A DNA stretch of 64,000 nt from Microbacterium sp. Gd 4-13. Its GTDB lineage: Bacteria; Actinomycetota; Actinomycetes; Actinomycetales; Microbacteriaceae. Positions 35,481 through 43,775 of the stretch are shown here, one piece after another. The stretch spans positions 186,001 to 250,000 of the forward strand of contig NZ_QEIJ01000005.1 in assembly GCF_003095395.1 (NCBI RefSeq), in the 5' to 3' direction. The notes below the pieces were generated by a model. The model was not told the DNA's origin. It worked only from the letters and a program-made list of their open reading frames with translations, and ran no database searches. The translations under genes and the position numbers were made by a program. The number at the start of each line of letters is the position of its first letter. Position 1 is the stretch's first letter.

Positions 35481-36914
35481 GTGGGCCGAGACGAGAACGC
35501 ACGGAAGCGATTGACGCGAAGCTCGCCGCAGTGGGCCGTGATCGCCGTCCTGGCCGTCGCCGGACTCTGCTCGTCGTTCATGTTCACGCTGGTCGTGCCG
35601 ATCCAGACGCAGCTGCCCGAACTGCTGAACGCCTCGCGGGACGACACCGCCTGGGTCGTCACCTCGACGCTGCTCGCCGCCGCCGTCACCACCCCGATCG
35701 CGGGGCGCCTCGGCGACATGTACGGCAAGCGACGCATCGTGCTCGTGCTGCTCGCCGTGCTGGTGCTCGGCTCGGTGATCGCTGCCCTGTCGACGGGCAT
35801 CGGCAGCATGATCGTGGGCCGCGCCCTGCAGGGCGCCGTGGTCGGTGTCGTTCCGCTGGGCGTGTCGATCCTCCGCGACGTGCTGCACGAGAAGCGGGTC
35901 GACAGCGCGATCGCCCTCATCAGCGCGACCCTCGGCGTCGGGGGCGCGCTGGGCCTTCCGATCAGCGCTCTCGTGTCGCAGTACAGCGACTGGCACGTTC
36001 TGTTCTGGATCGCCGGGGGCCTGGGCGCGGTCGTCTTCGTGCTCGTGCTCCTGGTGGTGCCGGTGAGCGTGCTGCGCACCCCCGGCCGGTTCGACTTCGC
36101 GGGCGCCGCGGGTCTCGCGATCGGACTGATCGGGGTGCTCCTCGCCGTCTCGCGCGGCAACACCTGGGGGTGGCTCTCGCCCCTCACGCTCTCGCTCGGC
36201 ATCGGCGGCGTCCTGGTGCTGCTCGTCTGGGGCTGGTACGAGCTGCGCATCGACGATCCTCTGCTCGACCTCCGCGTCGCCGCCCGTCGACCGGTGCTGC
36301 TGACGAACCTCGCCTCGATCGCCATGGGCTTCGCGCTGTTCGCCTCGAACGTCGTCTACCCCCAGATCCTCGAACTGCCCGTCGAGACCGGCTCGGGCTT
36401 CGGTCTGTCGCTTCTCGCCGCGAGTCTCGTCGTCATGCCGTCGGGCCTCGTGATGATGGTGCTCTCGCCGATCTCGGGGCGCCTGGCCCGCACGATCGGC
36501 CCGCGCGTGCTGCTGGTCGCCGGCGCGATCTCGCTCATCGCCGCATACGGCTTCACGCTGCTGTTCGCCAGCGAGGTGTGGCACCTGGTCGTCGCGAACA
36601 TCCTCATCGGCTTCGGTATCGGATTCGGCTACGCCGCGATGCCGATGCTCATCATGCGCTCGGTGCCGCCGAGCGAGACCGGCGCCTCGAACGGGCTGAA
36701 CGCGCTCGCGCGGTCGCTCGGCACGAGCACCGCCGCCGCCATCGTCGGCGTCGTGCTGGCATCGATGTCGACGGTGCAGAACGGCTCGCAGGTGCCCACC
36801 CCCGAGGCCTTCCAGGTGTCGTTCCTCCTGGGCGGCGGAGCCGCTGTCGTCGCGCTGGTGCTGGCCCTGTTCATCCCCACACGCTCGGTCGAGAAGCATC
36901 CGTCGCTCCCCTAG
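35481..36914 (+). CDS. MFS efflux transporter (EmrB/QacA-like)
   Basis: The product has 477 residues, with a short basic leader and about 14 hydrophobic segments. This fits the drug:H+ antiporter-2 group of the major facilitator superfamily. Motif A appears as GRLGDMYGKRR after helix 2, and the helix-1 pattern MFTLVVPIQTQLPELLNASRDDTAWVVTS is typical of the QacA/EmrB group. The substrate is not predictable. I chose GTG 35481 because TAACCT sits 7 nt upstream and hydrophobic segment 1 starts 17 residues later. Longer open frames upstream are antisense to the GNAT gene. Confidence 0.88.
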   Translation: MGRDENARKRLTRSSPQWAVIAVLAVAGLCSSFMFTLVVPIQTQLPELLNASRDDTAWVVTSTLLAAAVTTPIAGRLGDMYGKRRIVLVLLAVLVLGSVIAALSTGIGSMIVGRALQGAVVGVVPLGVSILRDVLHEKRVDSAIALISATLGVGGALGLPISALVSQYSDWHVLFWIAGGLGAVVFVLVLLVVPVSVLRTPGRFDFAGAAGLAIGLIGVLLAVSRGNTWGWLSPLTLSLGIGGVLVLLVWGWYELRIDDPLLDLRVAARRPVLLTNLASIAMGFALFASNVVYPQILELPVETGSGFGLSLLAASLVVMPSGLVMMVLSPISGRLARTIGPRVLLVAGAISLIAAYGFTLLFASEVWHLVVANILIGFGIGFGYAAMPMLIMRSVPPSETGASNGLNALARSLGTSTAAAIVGVVLASMSTVQNGSQVPTPEAFQVSFLLGGGAAVVALVLALFIPTRSVEKHPSLP

Positions 36915-36922
36915 CCGCTCGT

Positions 36923-36978
36923 GAGGTGCCGCGCTCCGGGGCATCCGGGCGCCGCGCTCCCCCGGATCGAGGCAACTC
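36923..36978. terminator. Inverted repeat between convergent genes
   Basis: The left arm (36923-36941, starting GAGGTGCC) and the right arm (36959-36978, ending GGCAACTC) match in 16 of 19 positions. GCCGCGCTCC occurs twice as a direct repeat (36929-36938 and 36951-36960). Confidence 0.55.
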
Positions 36979-37012
36979 GCCGCGCCCGAAGATGAGGGGC
37001 GGATGCTGCGGG

Positions 37013-37810
37013 TCAGCCCGCGCGTCGCGCCGCGGCGCCGACGTGCTCGGCGAAACGGCCGGCCCAGCCGAGCACCTCGTGCGGCGAGCGGGCGACCGAC
37101 AGGACGCTGCCGGGGATGATCTCGCGCAGCTTCTCGGCCGTGGAGAGCGGATGCGCCGGGTCGCCCGCCCACGCCAGCACCAGCGTCGGCGTCGAGATCG
37201 CGCGGAGCCTGCCGACGGGCGGGAAGTCGGTGTCGGCCGCCCCGCGCAGCACCGTCGGCAGCAGACCCGCGTCGACGGCCGGGTAGCTCTCCGGCGCGTC
37301 GGCGAGCGCCGGCGGAACGGGGGCGGAGCTGCCGAGCTCGACCAGCGCGTCGACGCCCTCGCGCTCGACGAAACGGGCGTTGCGCCGGTAGGTCTCGGCC
37401 TGGGCGGCGCGCGTGGTCCACGCGGTGGGCGGCACGACCAGGGTCAGGCTCGCGAAGCGGTCGGGGTCGCGAACGGCGGCGTGCAGCAGCGTGCCGGTGC
37501 CCATGGACGGGCCGACGCCGTGCACGCGTTCGCCGGGGGCGACCTGGTCGAGAAGACGGAGGAGATCATCGGCGAGGCGGTCCCATCCGTACGAGGCGGG
37601 ATCGGCGTCGCCCGTGGAGCGGCCATGGCCGCGGGCGTCGTAGCGCAGCACACGAGCGGCGTGGAGCGCACGGCCCAGATCGAGCCCGAGCTGCGCGTCG
37701 CGGGAACGGCTCGACGTCAGCCCGTGCAGCTGCACCGCCAGCGGTCCCGCGTCGCCGGTGACGTCATAAGAGATCGCTGCTCCACCCAGGTCGAGCAACC
37801 CCACCGTCAT
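37013..37810 (-). CDS. Alpha/beta hydrolase
   Basis: The product has 265 residues with the alpha/beta hydrolase fold. The nucleophile elbow is GVGPSMGTGTLL (Ser), preceded by RYDARGHGRSTG and the oxyanion region VQLHGLTSSR. The acid is likely in LVLAWAGDPAHPLS and the histidine in VARSPHEVLGW. It resembles 3-oxoadipate enol-lactonase and similar esterases, but the pca cluster has its own PcaD, so the substrate here is open. It is divergent from the condensation-domain gene, with 45 nt between starts. Confidence 0.82.
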   Translation of the reverse strand: MTVGLLDLGGAAISYDVTGDAGPLAVQLHGLTSSRSRDAQLGLDLGRALHAARVLRYDARGHGRSTGDADPASYGWDRLADDLLRLLDQVAPGERVHGVGPSMGTGTLLHAAVRDPDRFASLTLVVPPTAWTTRAAQAETYRRNARFVEREGVDALVELGSSAPVPPALADAPESYPAVDAGLLPTVLRGAADTDFPPVGRLRAISTPTLVLAWAGDPAHPLSTAEKLREIIPGSVLSVARSPHEVLGWAGRFAEHVGAAARRAG

Positions 37811-37841
37811 CCTCCGTCACCAGCGCGAGATATCGTCCGCC

Positions 37842-37855
37842 TAGACTACGGCGCC
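37842..37855 (+). promoter_or_regulatory. -10 hexamer before condensation-domain gene
   Basis: TAGACT (37842-37847) precedes ATG 37856 by 8 nt. There is no ribosome-binding site. Confidence 0.4.
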
Positions 37856-39142
37856 ATGCGGTTGACTACAGTCACACGGATGACTCTCCCCCCGGGACGG
37901 TTGTCCAGCTTCGTCGTCCGCACGAGTGAGACGCCCGGCAGGCGCCTGCCGGTCTCGTTCGATCAGAGGCGTCACGTCGGCGAGGGGCAGCGCCCCGGCT
38001 CATGGATGGCGGTGTCGTTCCGCCTGCCGCTCGGCGTCGACCGGGAACAGCTCGCGTCGGCCTGGATGCGGGTGATCGCGCGGCACGGCACCTTCCGCAC
38101 CGCCTTCCGCCCCGGCGACGACGGCCCGGCCCTGCACGAGGTCGACGTCGAAACGGGCGCGTGGACGCAGCATCCGGTCGCCCCCGGGCGCACGGCGCGC
38201 GAGGTGGTCCGCGACGTCTTCGACGAGGCCTGCGCGCCGTACCAGGCACCGTCGTACCGACTCTGCCTGCTCGAACCGCACGACGAGACCGAGGGCGGGG
38301 TGGTCGTGATCGGCGCCGACCACTCGCACGTCGACATGTGGTCGTGGCACGTCGTCATCCGCGATCTGCTCGCCGCGATCGACGCCCCCGACGTCGCCGT
38401 CGAGCCCGCCGCGCCCTTCGCCGAGCACACCGACCTGCTCGAGCGGATGCCCCCGGCGCCCTCACACGTCTCGGAGCGGTGGGACGCGATCCTGGCGGCG
38501 GAGGCCGGCGCGATGCCCCTGTTCCCCCTGCCGCTCGGCGACGTGTCGCGTCCGCGACGAGCCGTGGTCGAGGTGCGCGACGTGCTCGATTCGGCCGAGC
38601 TCCGCCGGTTCGACGCCGCGGCGTCGGCGCTGTCGGTGCGTGCGATCGCGCTGGCGATCAGCGTGCTCACCCGGGTGACGCGCACGCTGGCCGATGCGCC
38701 GCTGCGCGCGGTCTTCCCCGTGCACAGCCGTCATGACCACCGCTGGCACGACGCGGTCGGCTGGTTCATCACGAACGCGGTGATCGAGAGCGACGACGAC
38801 GATCCGGCGGCCTGCGCCGCATCCGTCAAGGAGGCCATGGCGCTGGGGTCGTACCCGCTCGCGCCGATCCTGGCGCCCTACGGCGGCATGCCCGTCCGGC
38901 CCGGGATGTTCGCCCTGTCGTGGCTCGACGTGCGGCGCATGACCATGCCGACCGACCCCGAGCTCGAGATCCAGCACGTGTCAGCGGCGATCGACGTCGA
39001 CGGCGTCATGATCTGGTTCACCGCCACCCGCAACGGCCTGCAGCTGCGCTCGCGCTACCCCGACACCCCCGAGGCGCGGGCGAACGTGGGCGCGTGGCTC
39101 GACGCCCTCGAAGCCGGGCTGGAGGATGCTGCGGCCCGCTGA
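37856..39142 (+). CDS. Stand-alone condensation-domain protein
   Basis: The product has 428 residues with the chloramphenicol-acetyltransferase-like fold of NRPS condensation domains and PapA/WS-DGAT acyltransferases. The catalytic motif HxxxD appears as HSHVDMWSWHVV at about 160. Preceding segments (RLPVSFDQRRHVGEGQRPGSWMAVSFRLPLGVD and AWMRVIARHGTFRTAFRP) follow the C-domain order. A DFGW-like position is LSWLDVRRM. There are no adenylation or carrier domains in the protein or in the window. It may acylate a small molecule or act with a distant pathway. Confidence 0.75.
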   Translation: MRLTTVTRMTLPPGRLSSFVVRTSETPGRRLPVSFDQRRHVGEGQRPGSWMAVSFRLPLGVDREQLASAWMRVIARHGTFRTAFRPGDDGPALHEVDVETGAWTQHPVAPGRTAREVVRDVFDEACAPYQAPSYRLCLLEPHDETEGGVVVIGADHSHVDMWSWHVVIRDLLAAIDAPDVAVEPAAPFAEHTDLLERMPPAPSHVSERWDAILAAEAGAMPLFPLPLGDVSRPRRAVVEVRDVLDSAELRRFDAAASALSVRAIALAISVLTRVTRTLADAPLRAVFPVHSRHDHRWHDAVGWFITNAVIESDDDDPAACAASVKEAMALGSYPLAPILAPYGGMPVRPGMFALSWLDVRRMTMPTDPELEIQHVSAAIDVDGVMIWFTATRNGLQLRSRYPDTPEARANVGAWLDALEAGLEDAAAR

Positions 39143-39236
39143 CCGGCACCGCACACACGTCCCCCCGGGGGCATTCCCCCGTCGCATCCGGCGGGTCCCA
39201 CCCACCACCCGCGTCAGGGGAACCCCGGGAAGGATC

Positions 39237-39285
39237 CTCCCCTGTCACGAATGAAGGGCGGGACCAGCCGTTCGCGACAGGGGAG
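39237..39285. terminator. Inverted repeat between convergent genes
   Basis: CTCCCCTGTCACGAAT (39237-39252) pairs with GTTCGCGACAGGGGAG (39270-39285) in 14 of 16 positions. A further CAGGGG copy is at 39215-39220. The surrounding 162-nt gap (39143-39304) has no other feature I can support. Confidence 0.5.
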
Positions 39286-39304
39286 CGAAGGGAGCGCCCG
39301 AGGA

Positions 39305-41311
39305 CTACCGCGGTGCGCGCACGAAGAGCTGTCGCACGACGCGCAGGAGCCCGAGGAACCCGAACAGGCCGATCGCGGCGCCGAGCAGGTCGAACAGCCC
39401 CCATCCGCCCGGGTACTGGGGGCCGGTGTCGACCACCGTCAGCACGATGGCGACCACCACGGCCGTGATCGACACCAGGGCGCCCACGATCTGCGCCGCG
39501 ATCGAGCGGACGAACCCCTCCTGCGCCTCACCGGGGATCGCGCGCACGCGCAGGCCCGCGGTGCCGTTCTCGATGCCTGTCATGAGGTTCTCCAGCCGTT
39601 GCGGCAACGCCTTCGCCCGCACCGCCGCCAGGGCCGCACTCGCCTGGGCGTCGAGGGCGAGACGCTGGGGCGACACCATGCGGCGCGCGAGGCCGGGCAC
39701 CACCGGGAGCGCGCGGGCGATCATGTCGAAGTCGGGTACGAGCACCCGCAGGCATCCCTCGAGCGTCGCGAAACTGCGGAACGCCGATGCGAGGTCGCCC
39801 GGGAGGGCGATGCGATGGTCGCGGATGACGTCGACCATGCGGGAGAAGATCGACCCGTCGCCGGCGGGCCGGAAGCGCTCGGAGGTGAGCACGATGCCGA
39901 TGTCGTGGCGGAACGCGTCGATGTCGGCATCGGCCGGTACGTCGACGATGAGCAGCAGCGCGTCGCTGGCGATCACGTCGTCCTCGGTGAGCGCCCCGAG
40001 CAGCAGCGCGGTCATGTGCTCGCGCTGGCTTCTCTCGATCACCCCGATCGCCCCGAAATCGATGAGGCCGAGCGACCCGTCGTCGCGCAGGATCACATTG
40101 CCGGGGTGGAGGTCGGCGTGGAAGACGCCGTAGAGCAGGATCTGCTGGATGACCGAGGTCATCAGTCCGATCGCGAGGGCGTCGCGGGCATCGTCCGACA
40201 TCGCGTCGAGTCGGTCGTGCGCGCGGCTGAGCGGCTCCCCGGCGACGAGGTCCATGGTGAGCAGACGCTTCGTCGACCCGTGCGCGTGCACGGCCGGGAT
40301 CGACAGCAGCGGACTCTCGTCGCCGTCGGCCTCGGCGATGAGGTCCAAAGCGGTGCGCATCATCTCCATGTTCCGCGCTTCGATGCGGTAGTCGAGCTCG
40401 TCGAGGAGCGTGGAGGTGAACCCGCGCGCCACCGATTCCAGCCGCAGGTCTTTGCCCGCGCGGGTCTGGCGCTCGGCGCGCTGCGCCAGGCGCAGGATGA
40501 TGTCGACGTCGGCCTCCACCTGCGCGCGTGCCGCCGGCCGCTGCACCTTCACCACGACCGGCGTCCCATCGAGGAGTGTGCCGGTGTGCACCTGCGCGAC
40601 CGACGCCGCAGCGAGCGGCACGGGGTCGATCGACGCGAAGACCTCGTCGATGGGGCGGTCCAGCTCGTCCTGGATCACGGTCTCGACGACGTCCCACGCG
40701 AGAGTATTGGCGCTGGACTGCAGGGTCGACAGCGCAGAGATGTAGGGCTCGGCGATCAGGTCTCGGCGGGTGGAGAGCACCTGGCCGAGCTTGACGAAGG
40801 TGACGCCGGAGTCGTTGATGGTCGACACCAGCGCCTGCGCTCGCTGCTGGCTGGTCGTGAGCTCCCGCTCCACGCGCGACGTGCCGTGGACGAGCCAGCC
40901 CGCGCCGTGCTGCGACGCGATCGCGAGGATCTGGAGGTAGCGGCGGGTGCGCTTGCGCTGGCGGATGCCCGCGCGGGCCACGTCGATCGGGTTCGGCAGC
41001 GGTCTCGTGGGAAAGATGGCCTCGAGCGCGACGAGCACCGCGAGCCCCAGGGCGAAGATCCACGCGAGAGACAGAACCACGACCGCCAGCGCCAGGAGGG
41101 CCGACTGCACGTCGTCGGTGCGCCGGTCCACCAGCAGGCCCGACTGATCCAGCATCCAGTTCGAGAACGGCAGTCCGACGCTGAAGACGAGGAGTCCGAC
41201 GAGGATGCTGCGCGGCCAGCCGACCGGGGTCTCGAGGATGCGTCGCGCCACGAAGCCGACGAGCACCGCCGAAGCGATCGCGAAGAGCGCCGTCAGGATA
41301 TCGGCGAGCAC
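39305..41311 (-). CDS. ABC1/UbiB-family atypical kinase, membrane-bound
   Basis: The product has 668 residues, starting with two or three membrane helices (about 1-85) and ending with two helices (about 605-665). The central ABC1/ADCK domain has the QR-type motif GVTFVKLGQVLSTRRDLIAEPYISAL and the A-rich loop PLAAASVAQVHTG. Further on are the ATP-binding VVVKVQRPAA, FHADLHPGNVIL with the catalytic Asp, and LIDFGAIG as DFG. Family members support quinone biosynthesis; in an actinobacterium with menaquinone the exact role is uncertain. GTG 41311 has GGGAGG upstream with good spacing. Confidence 0.88.
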   Translation of the reverse strand: MLADILTALFAIASAVLVGFVARRILETPVGWPRSILVGLLVFSVGLPFSNWMLDQSGLLVDRRTDDVQSALLALAVVVLSLAWIFALGLAVLVALEAIFPTRPLPNPIDVARAGIRQRKRTRRYLQILAIASQHGAGWLVHGTSRVERELTTSQQRAQALVSTINDSGVTFVKLGQVLSTRRDLIAEPYISALSTLQSSANTLAWDVVETVIQDELDRPIDEVFASIDPVPLAAASVAQVHTGTLLDGTPVVVKVQRPAARAQVEADVDIILRLAQRAERQTRAGKDLRLESVARGFTSTLLDELDYRIEARNMEMMRTALDLIAEADGDESPLLSIPAVHAHGSTKRLLTMDLVAGEPLSRAHDRLDAMSDDARDALAIGLMTSVIQQILLYGVFHADLHPGNVILRDDGSLGLIDFGAIGVIERSQREHMTALLLGALTEDDVIASDALLLIVDVPADADIDAFRHDIGIVLTSERFRPAGDGSIFSRMVDVIRDHRIALPGDLASAFRSFATLEGCLRVLVPDFDMIARALPVVPGLARRMVSPQRLALDAQASAALAAVRAKALPQRLENLMTGIENGTAGLRVRAIPGEAQEGFVRSIAAQIVGALVSITAVVVAIVLTVVDTGPQYPGGWGLFDLLGAAIGLFGFLGLLRVVRQLFVRAPR

Positions 41312-41410
41312 GGGTGCACCTCCCTCTCGCCGGCCGTGATGCCGGCTCGTGCACACACTAACAACGCCGCGCCGGTCACCTCACGCCGGGATTCGACCGC
41401 CGCAGTCGGA

Positions 41411-41422
41411 GACAATGCAGGG
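41411..41422 (+). promoter_or_regulatory. -10 hexamer for leaderless methyltransferase gene
   Basis: GACAAT (41411-41416) is followed by GCAGGG and ATG 41423. Confidence 0.5.
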
Positions 41423-42322
41423 ATGGATCTCTCCGCCGGGCCGATCGTGCTCGACGGCGGGCTGGGCACGCTCCTCGAGGCGCGCGGGCACGACCTGTCC
41501 GACCCGCTGTGGAGCGCGCGGCTGCTCGCCGACGACCCCGATGCGATCCGCGCCGCGCACGCGGAGTACTTCGCCGCCGGCGCGCAGGTCGCGATCACCG
41601 CGTCGTACCAGGTGGGCTTCTCGACGCTCGCACGGCGCGGTTTCTCAGCCGGCGATACCGAGCGGATGCTGCGCGCGAGCGTCGACCTCGCCGCATCCGC
41701 TCGTTCGACCGCCGTCGGCGGCGACATGCCTCGCTGGATCGCCGCATCGATCGGCCCCTACGGCGCGACTCTCGGCGACGGCTCGGAGTACCGCGGCGCG
41801 TCGGGGTTGACCCGCGACGAGCTGCGTCGCTGGCACGAACCGCGGTTCGCGGTGCTCGCCGACGCGGGGGCCGACCTGCTCGCCATCGAGACCATCCCGA
41901 CGCTCGACGAAGCCGCAGCTCTCGTCGATCTCGCGCGCGGCTCCGGGCGCCCCGCGTGGTTGTCGTTCACGGTCGAGGGCGGGCGACTGCGATCGGGGCA
42001 GCCGATGGCCGACGGTTTCGCCCTGGCGAACTCCGCCGACGAGATCGTCGCGGTGGGGATCAACTGTTCCCACCCCGACGAGGTTCCCGGTGCGATCGCC
42101 GCCGCCCGGTCGGTGACCGATCGCCCCGTCGTCGTCTACCCGAACTCCGGCGAGCGCTGGGATGCCGCCGCCCGGGTGTGGCGTGGTGCTGCGGGCCTCC
42201 CCGAAGACGACCGGGCGGCCGGTGCGAGCCTGGTCGGCGGATGCTGCCGGGTGGGGCCCGCCGACATCGCGCGGATGAGGTCGAGGGTGCGTGCCGGTGG
42301 ACCGACCGATGGCCTTCGGTAG
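41423..42322 (+). CDS. mmuM: Homocysteine S-methyltransferase
   Basis: MmuM-type enzymes transfer a methyl group from S-methylmethionine (or S-adenosylmethionine) to homocysteine, giving methionine. The 299-residue barrel starts GPIVLDGGLGTLLEARGHDL. The three zinc-binding cysteines are visible: one in VGINCSHPDE and two in GGCCRVGPADI. ITASYQVGF and DLLAIETIPTLDEA are also family landmarks. No S-methylmethionine permease is adjacent. The following membrane-protein gene starts 10 nt downstream but has its own -10. Confidence 0.9.
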   Translation: MDLSAGPIVLDGGLGTLLEARGHDLSDPLWSARLLADDPDAIRAAHAEYFAAGAQVAITASYQVGFSTLARRGFSAGDTERMLRASVDLAASARSTAVGGDMPRWIAASIGPYGATLGDGSEYRGASGLTRDELRRWHEPRFAVLADAGADLLAIETIPTLDEAAALVDLARGSGRPAWLSFTVEGGRLRSGQPMADGFALANSADEIVAVGINCSHPDEVPGAIAAARSVTDRPVVVYPNSGERWDAAARVWRGAAGLPEDDRAAGASLVGGCCRVGPADIARMRSRVRAGGPTDGLR

Positions 42323-42331
42323 CGTGGAGGC
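42320..42331 (+). promoter_or_regulatory. -10 hexamer or ribosome site before membrane gene
   Basis: TAGCGT (42320-42325) overlaps the mmuM stop (tag 42320-42322) and precedes ATG 42332 by GGAGGC. Leaderless initiation and Shine-Dalgarno read-through from mmuM are both possible. Confidence 0.35.
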
Positions 42332-42961
42332 ATGCAGCGGCGCAGACGTTCCTGGGTGATCGGCGGTACGGCTCTCATCGTCTGCGGGGTGCTGGCGATG
42401 TTGTCGTCGTCGTTCCTCGGCACCCCCGCCGTTCGGGTGATCGCGATCACGGGAGACGTCGCGTGGGCGTTCGGCGTGCTGATGTTCGCGATCGGGCTCA
42501 CCCGCGAGCAGAGCCTCGTCGCCCGCAAGCCTCTCGGAACGATCGCGCTGACCATCGTGGCGCTGTGGCCCGTGACGTCGTCAGCGATCGGTGCGGTGCT
42601 CGAGTCGCAGCGTACGACCGATGCCGCGGTATGGAGCGCGCTCGGGTACGTGGGCATCCTGGTCCCGGTCGGGGCGGGCCTGATCGCCACCGTGCAGATC
42701 GGCCGCATCGGTGTCGCACCTCACCCGTGGCGATGGGCGCCGCTCTCGGTGCTCGCCGGGCAAGCGGCGCTGTGGGTCTTGGTGCAGGTCGCCTACCTCG
42801 TCGTCCCCGGCGACGAGGTGCAGCTGCTCGCGGGGCCGCTCGCAGCGCTCGGCACGCTGGCGGTGCTCGCCGCCACGCTGGGCCTCGGGATCCTCGCCCT
42901 CGTGCTCGCCGCACGGACCAGGCCGGAGTCGGTCGAGGTCTATGCGCCCGGCGCCCCGTAG
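42332..42961 (+). CDS. Six-helix membrane protein, function unknown
   Basis: The product has 209 residues with a very basic N-terminus (MQRRRRSW) and six hydrophobic helices at about 9-30, 34-57, 67-90, 100-123, 134-157 and 164-190. No charged residues or motifs inside the helices suggest transport chemistry. I cannot assign a family. It follows mmuM by 10 nt and converges on a small membrane-protein gene. Confidence 0.65.
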   Translation: MQRRRRSWVIGGTALIVCGVLAMLSSSFLGTPAVRVIAITGDVAWAFGVLMFAIGLTREQSLVARKPLGTIALTIVALWPVTSSAIGAVLESQRTTDAAVWSALGYVGILVPVGAGLIATVQIGRIGVAPHPWRWAPLSVLAGQAALWVLVQVAYLVVPGDEVQLLAGPLAALGTLAVLAATLGLGILALVLAARTRPESVEVYAPGAP

Positions 42962-43022
42962 TCGACGCCGTCGGTGCGGCCGTACCGCACCCGCGAAGAC
43001 GCGCGACCGGGTGCGGAGAGGA

Positions 43023-43217
43023 TCACCGCGTGCGACGCGACCGCCACATCCCGACGATCCCCTGGCCGATCGGGTAACCCGAGAAGGCGGTGACGAAGTG
43101 AGCAGCAGTGGGGGCGCCGTTCGCGTCCCAGATCAGCATGCCGGTCAGAATCACGACGCCGGTGATGAAGTATGCCGCTGCGACGCCGAAAGTCATCGGC
43201 TTGATCTCGGTACCCAT
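43023..43217 (-). CDS. Small two-helix membrane protein
   Basis: The product has 64 residues (MGTEIKPMTFGVAAAYFITG at the start) with two likely hydrophobic segments (about 9-31 and 40-57) and an Arg-rich end (WRSRRTR). ATG 43217 is supported by GGAGGA at about 8 nt. A longer frame to 43355 has no ribosome site and is rejected. The function is unknown. It sits between a membrane gene and the mntP leader region, but there is no evidence it is co-regulated with mntP. Confidence 0.6.
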   Translation of the reverse strand: MGTEIKPMTFGVAAAYFITGVVILTGMLIWDANGAPTAAHFVTAFSGYPIGQGIVGMWRSRRTR

Positions 43218-43627
43218 GGGTGCTGTCCTCCGCGTGGTTGCGTGTACGTGGGGCGCAGAGGGGTGTCCGTGGAGGAATATCTGCGTCGTCCTGATCGCAA
43301 GATATCGGCATGGCCGCCGACACCCCAAACTCGGTGGAGCGCACAGCCGACCCAACGCAGCATCCGTTCGGCAGATGCAGAACGACCCCCGCAGGAACTC
43401 TCACCGCAGGGGTCGCCGCGCACCAGGAGGATCCATCTCGATCGAACCGCGACCGATCCTTGTACCGCACGCGTTGCAGTAGCGACACTGCCATCGCAAC
43501 GGTGTCACCGACCCGCCCTTGACAGGTCGGGTGCGCGTGCTACCGGCGAGGACCCATCCCGTCGACGAGCCGTCGGCTTTCGGCGCACCGAACGAAAAAC
43601 CCGCCGGAAAATTGCCATGATGATGGC
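43218..43627. other. Long intergenic region upstream of the Mn riboswitch
   Basis: About 410 nt hold no gene I can support. Contents seen: a 10-bp hairpin with one mismatch (43383-43392 with 43406-43415, CGACCCCCGC/GCAGGGGTCG), and a possible promoter TTGACA (43519-43524) with a 16-nt spacer and TACCGG (43541-43546). There is also a perfect small palindrome TTCGG-CGCA-CCGAA (43579-43592), followed by an A-rich stretch. The palindrome could be a regulator site; the rest is unassigned. Confidence 0.4.
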
Positions 43628-43722
43628 CTGAGAGGGAGTAGTTCCCGCAGAGCGCGTCGACATGCTGGTGAGATCGACCTCACCCGGTGCGCCGCCCGGA
43701 TTCCGGGTGAACGAGACTCTCG
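43628..43722 (+). ncRNA. Manganese riboswitch (yybP-ykoY type) upstream of mntP
   Basis: The region shows the conserved yybP-ykoY elements. They are GAGAGGGAGTAG at 43630-43641, the GCGTCGACATGCTGG...GATCGACC arm (about 43653-43679), and a second hairpin (CACCCGG with CCGGGTG). The closing strand ACGAGACTCTC (43711-43721) has a CTCTC that pairs with the first GAGAG. In this family Mn2+ bridges the two conserved loops and turns on exporter expression. It lies just before mntP, a known regulon member of this class. Boundaries are approximate. Confidence 0.82.
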
Positions 43723-43770
43723 ACACCATCGACGTGTCGGGCGTTCGCCTGCCCGCGCGCCGAGAAAGGC
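43721..43770 (+). promoter_or_regulatory. Expression platform and ribosome site of mntP
   Basis: After the aptamer, CGACAC and GTGTCG (about 43721-43739) can form a hairpin. A GGCG/CGCC pairing follows immediately before GAGAAAGG, the mntP ribosome site about 7 nt from GTG 43776. Occlusion of the ribosome site is the likely switch mechanism, because I see no T-tract. Confidence 0.45.
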
Positions 43771-43775
43771 GCCCC

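Noticed and set aside
35531..37855. Very long plus-strand frame leading into the condensation-domain protein
   Set aside because: The first 775 codons run out of frame over the MFS gene and antisense to the hydrolase. Homology starts at ATG 37856, next to TAGACT.
43193..43423. Possible small genes in the mntP upstream region
   Set aside because: Open frames there lack ribosome sites and homology; only the 64-residue gene ending at 43023 has a convincing start.
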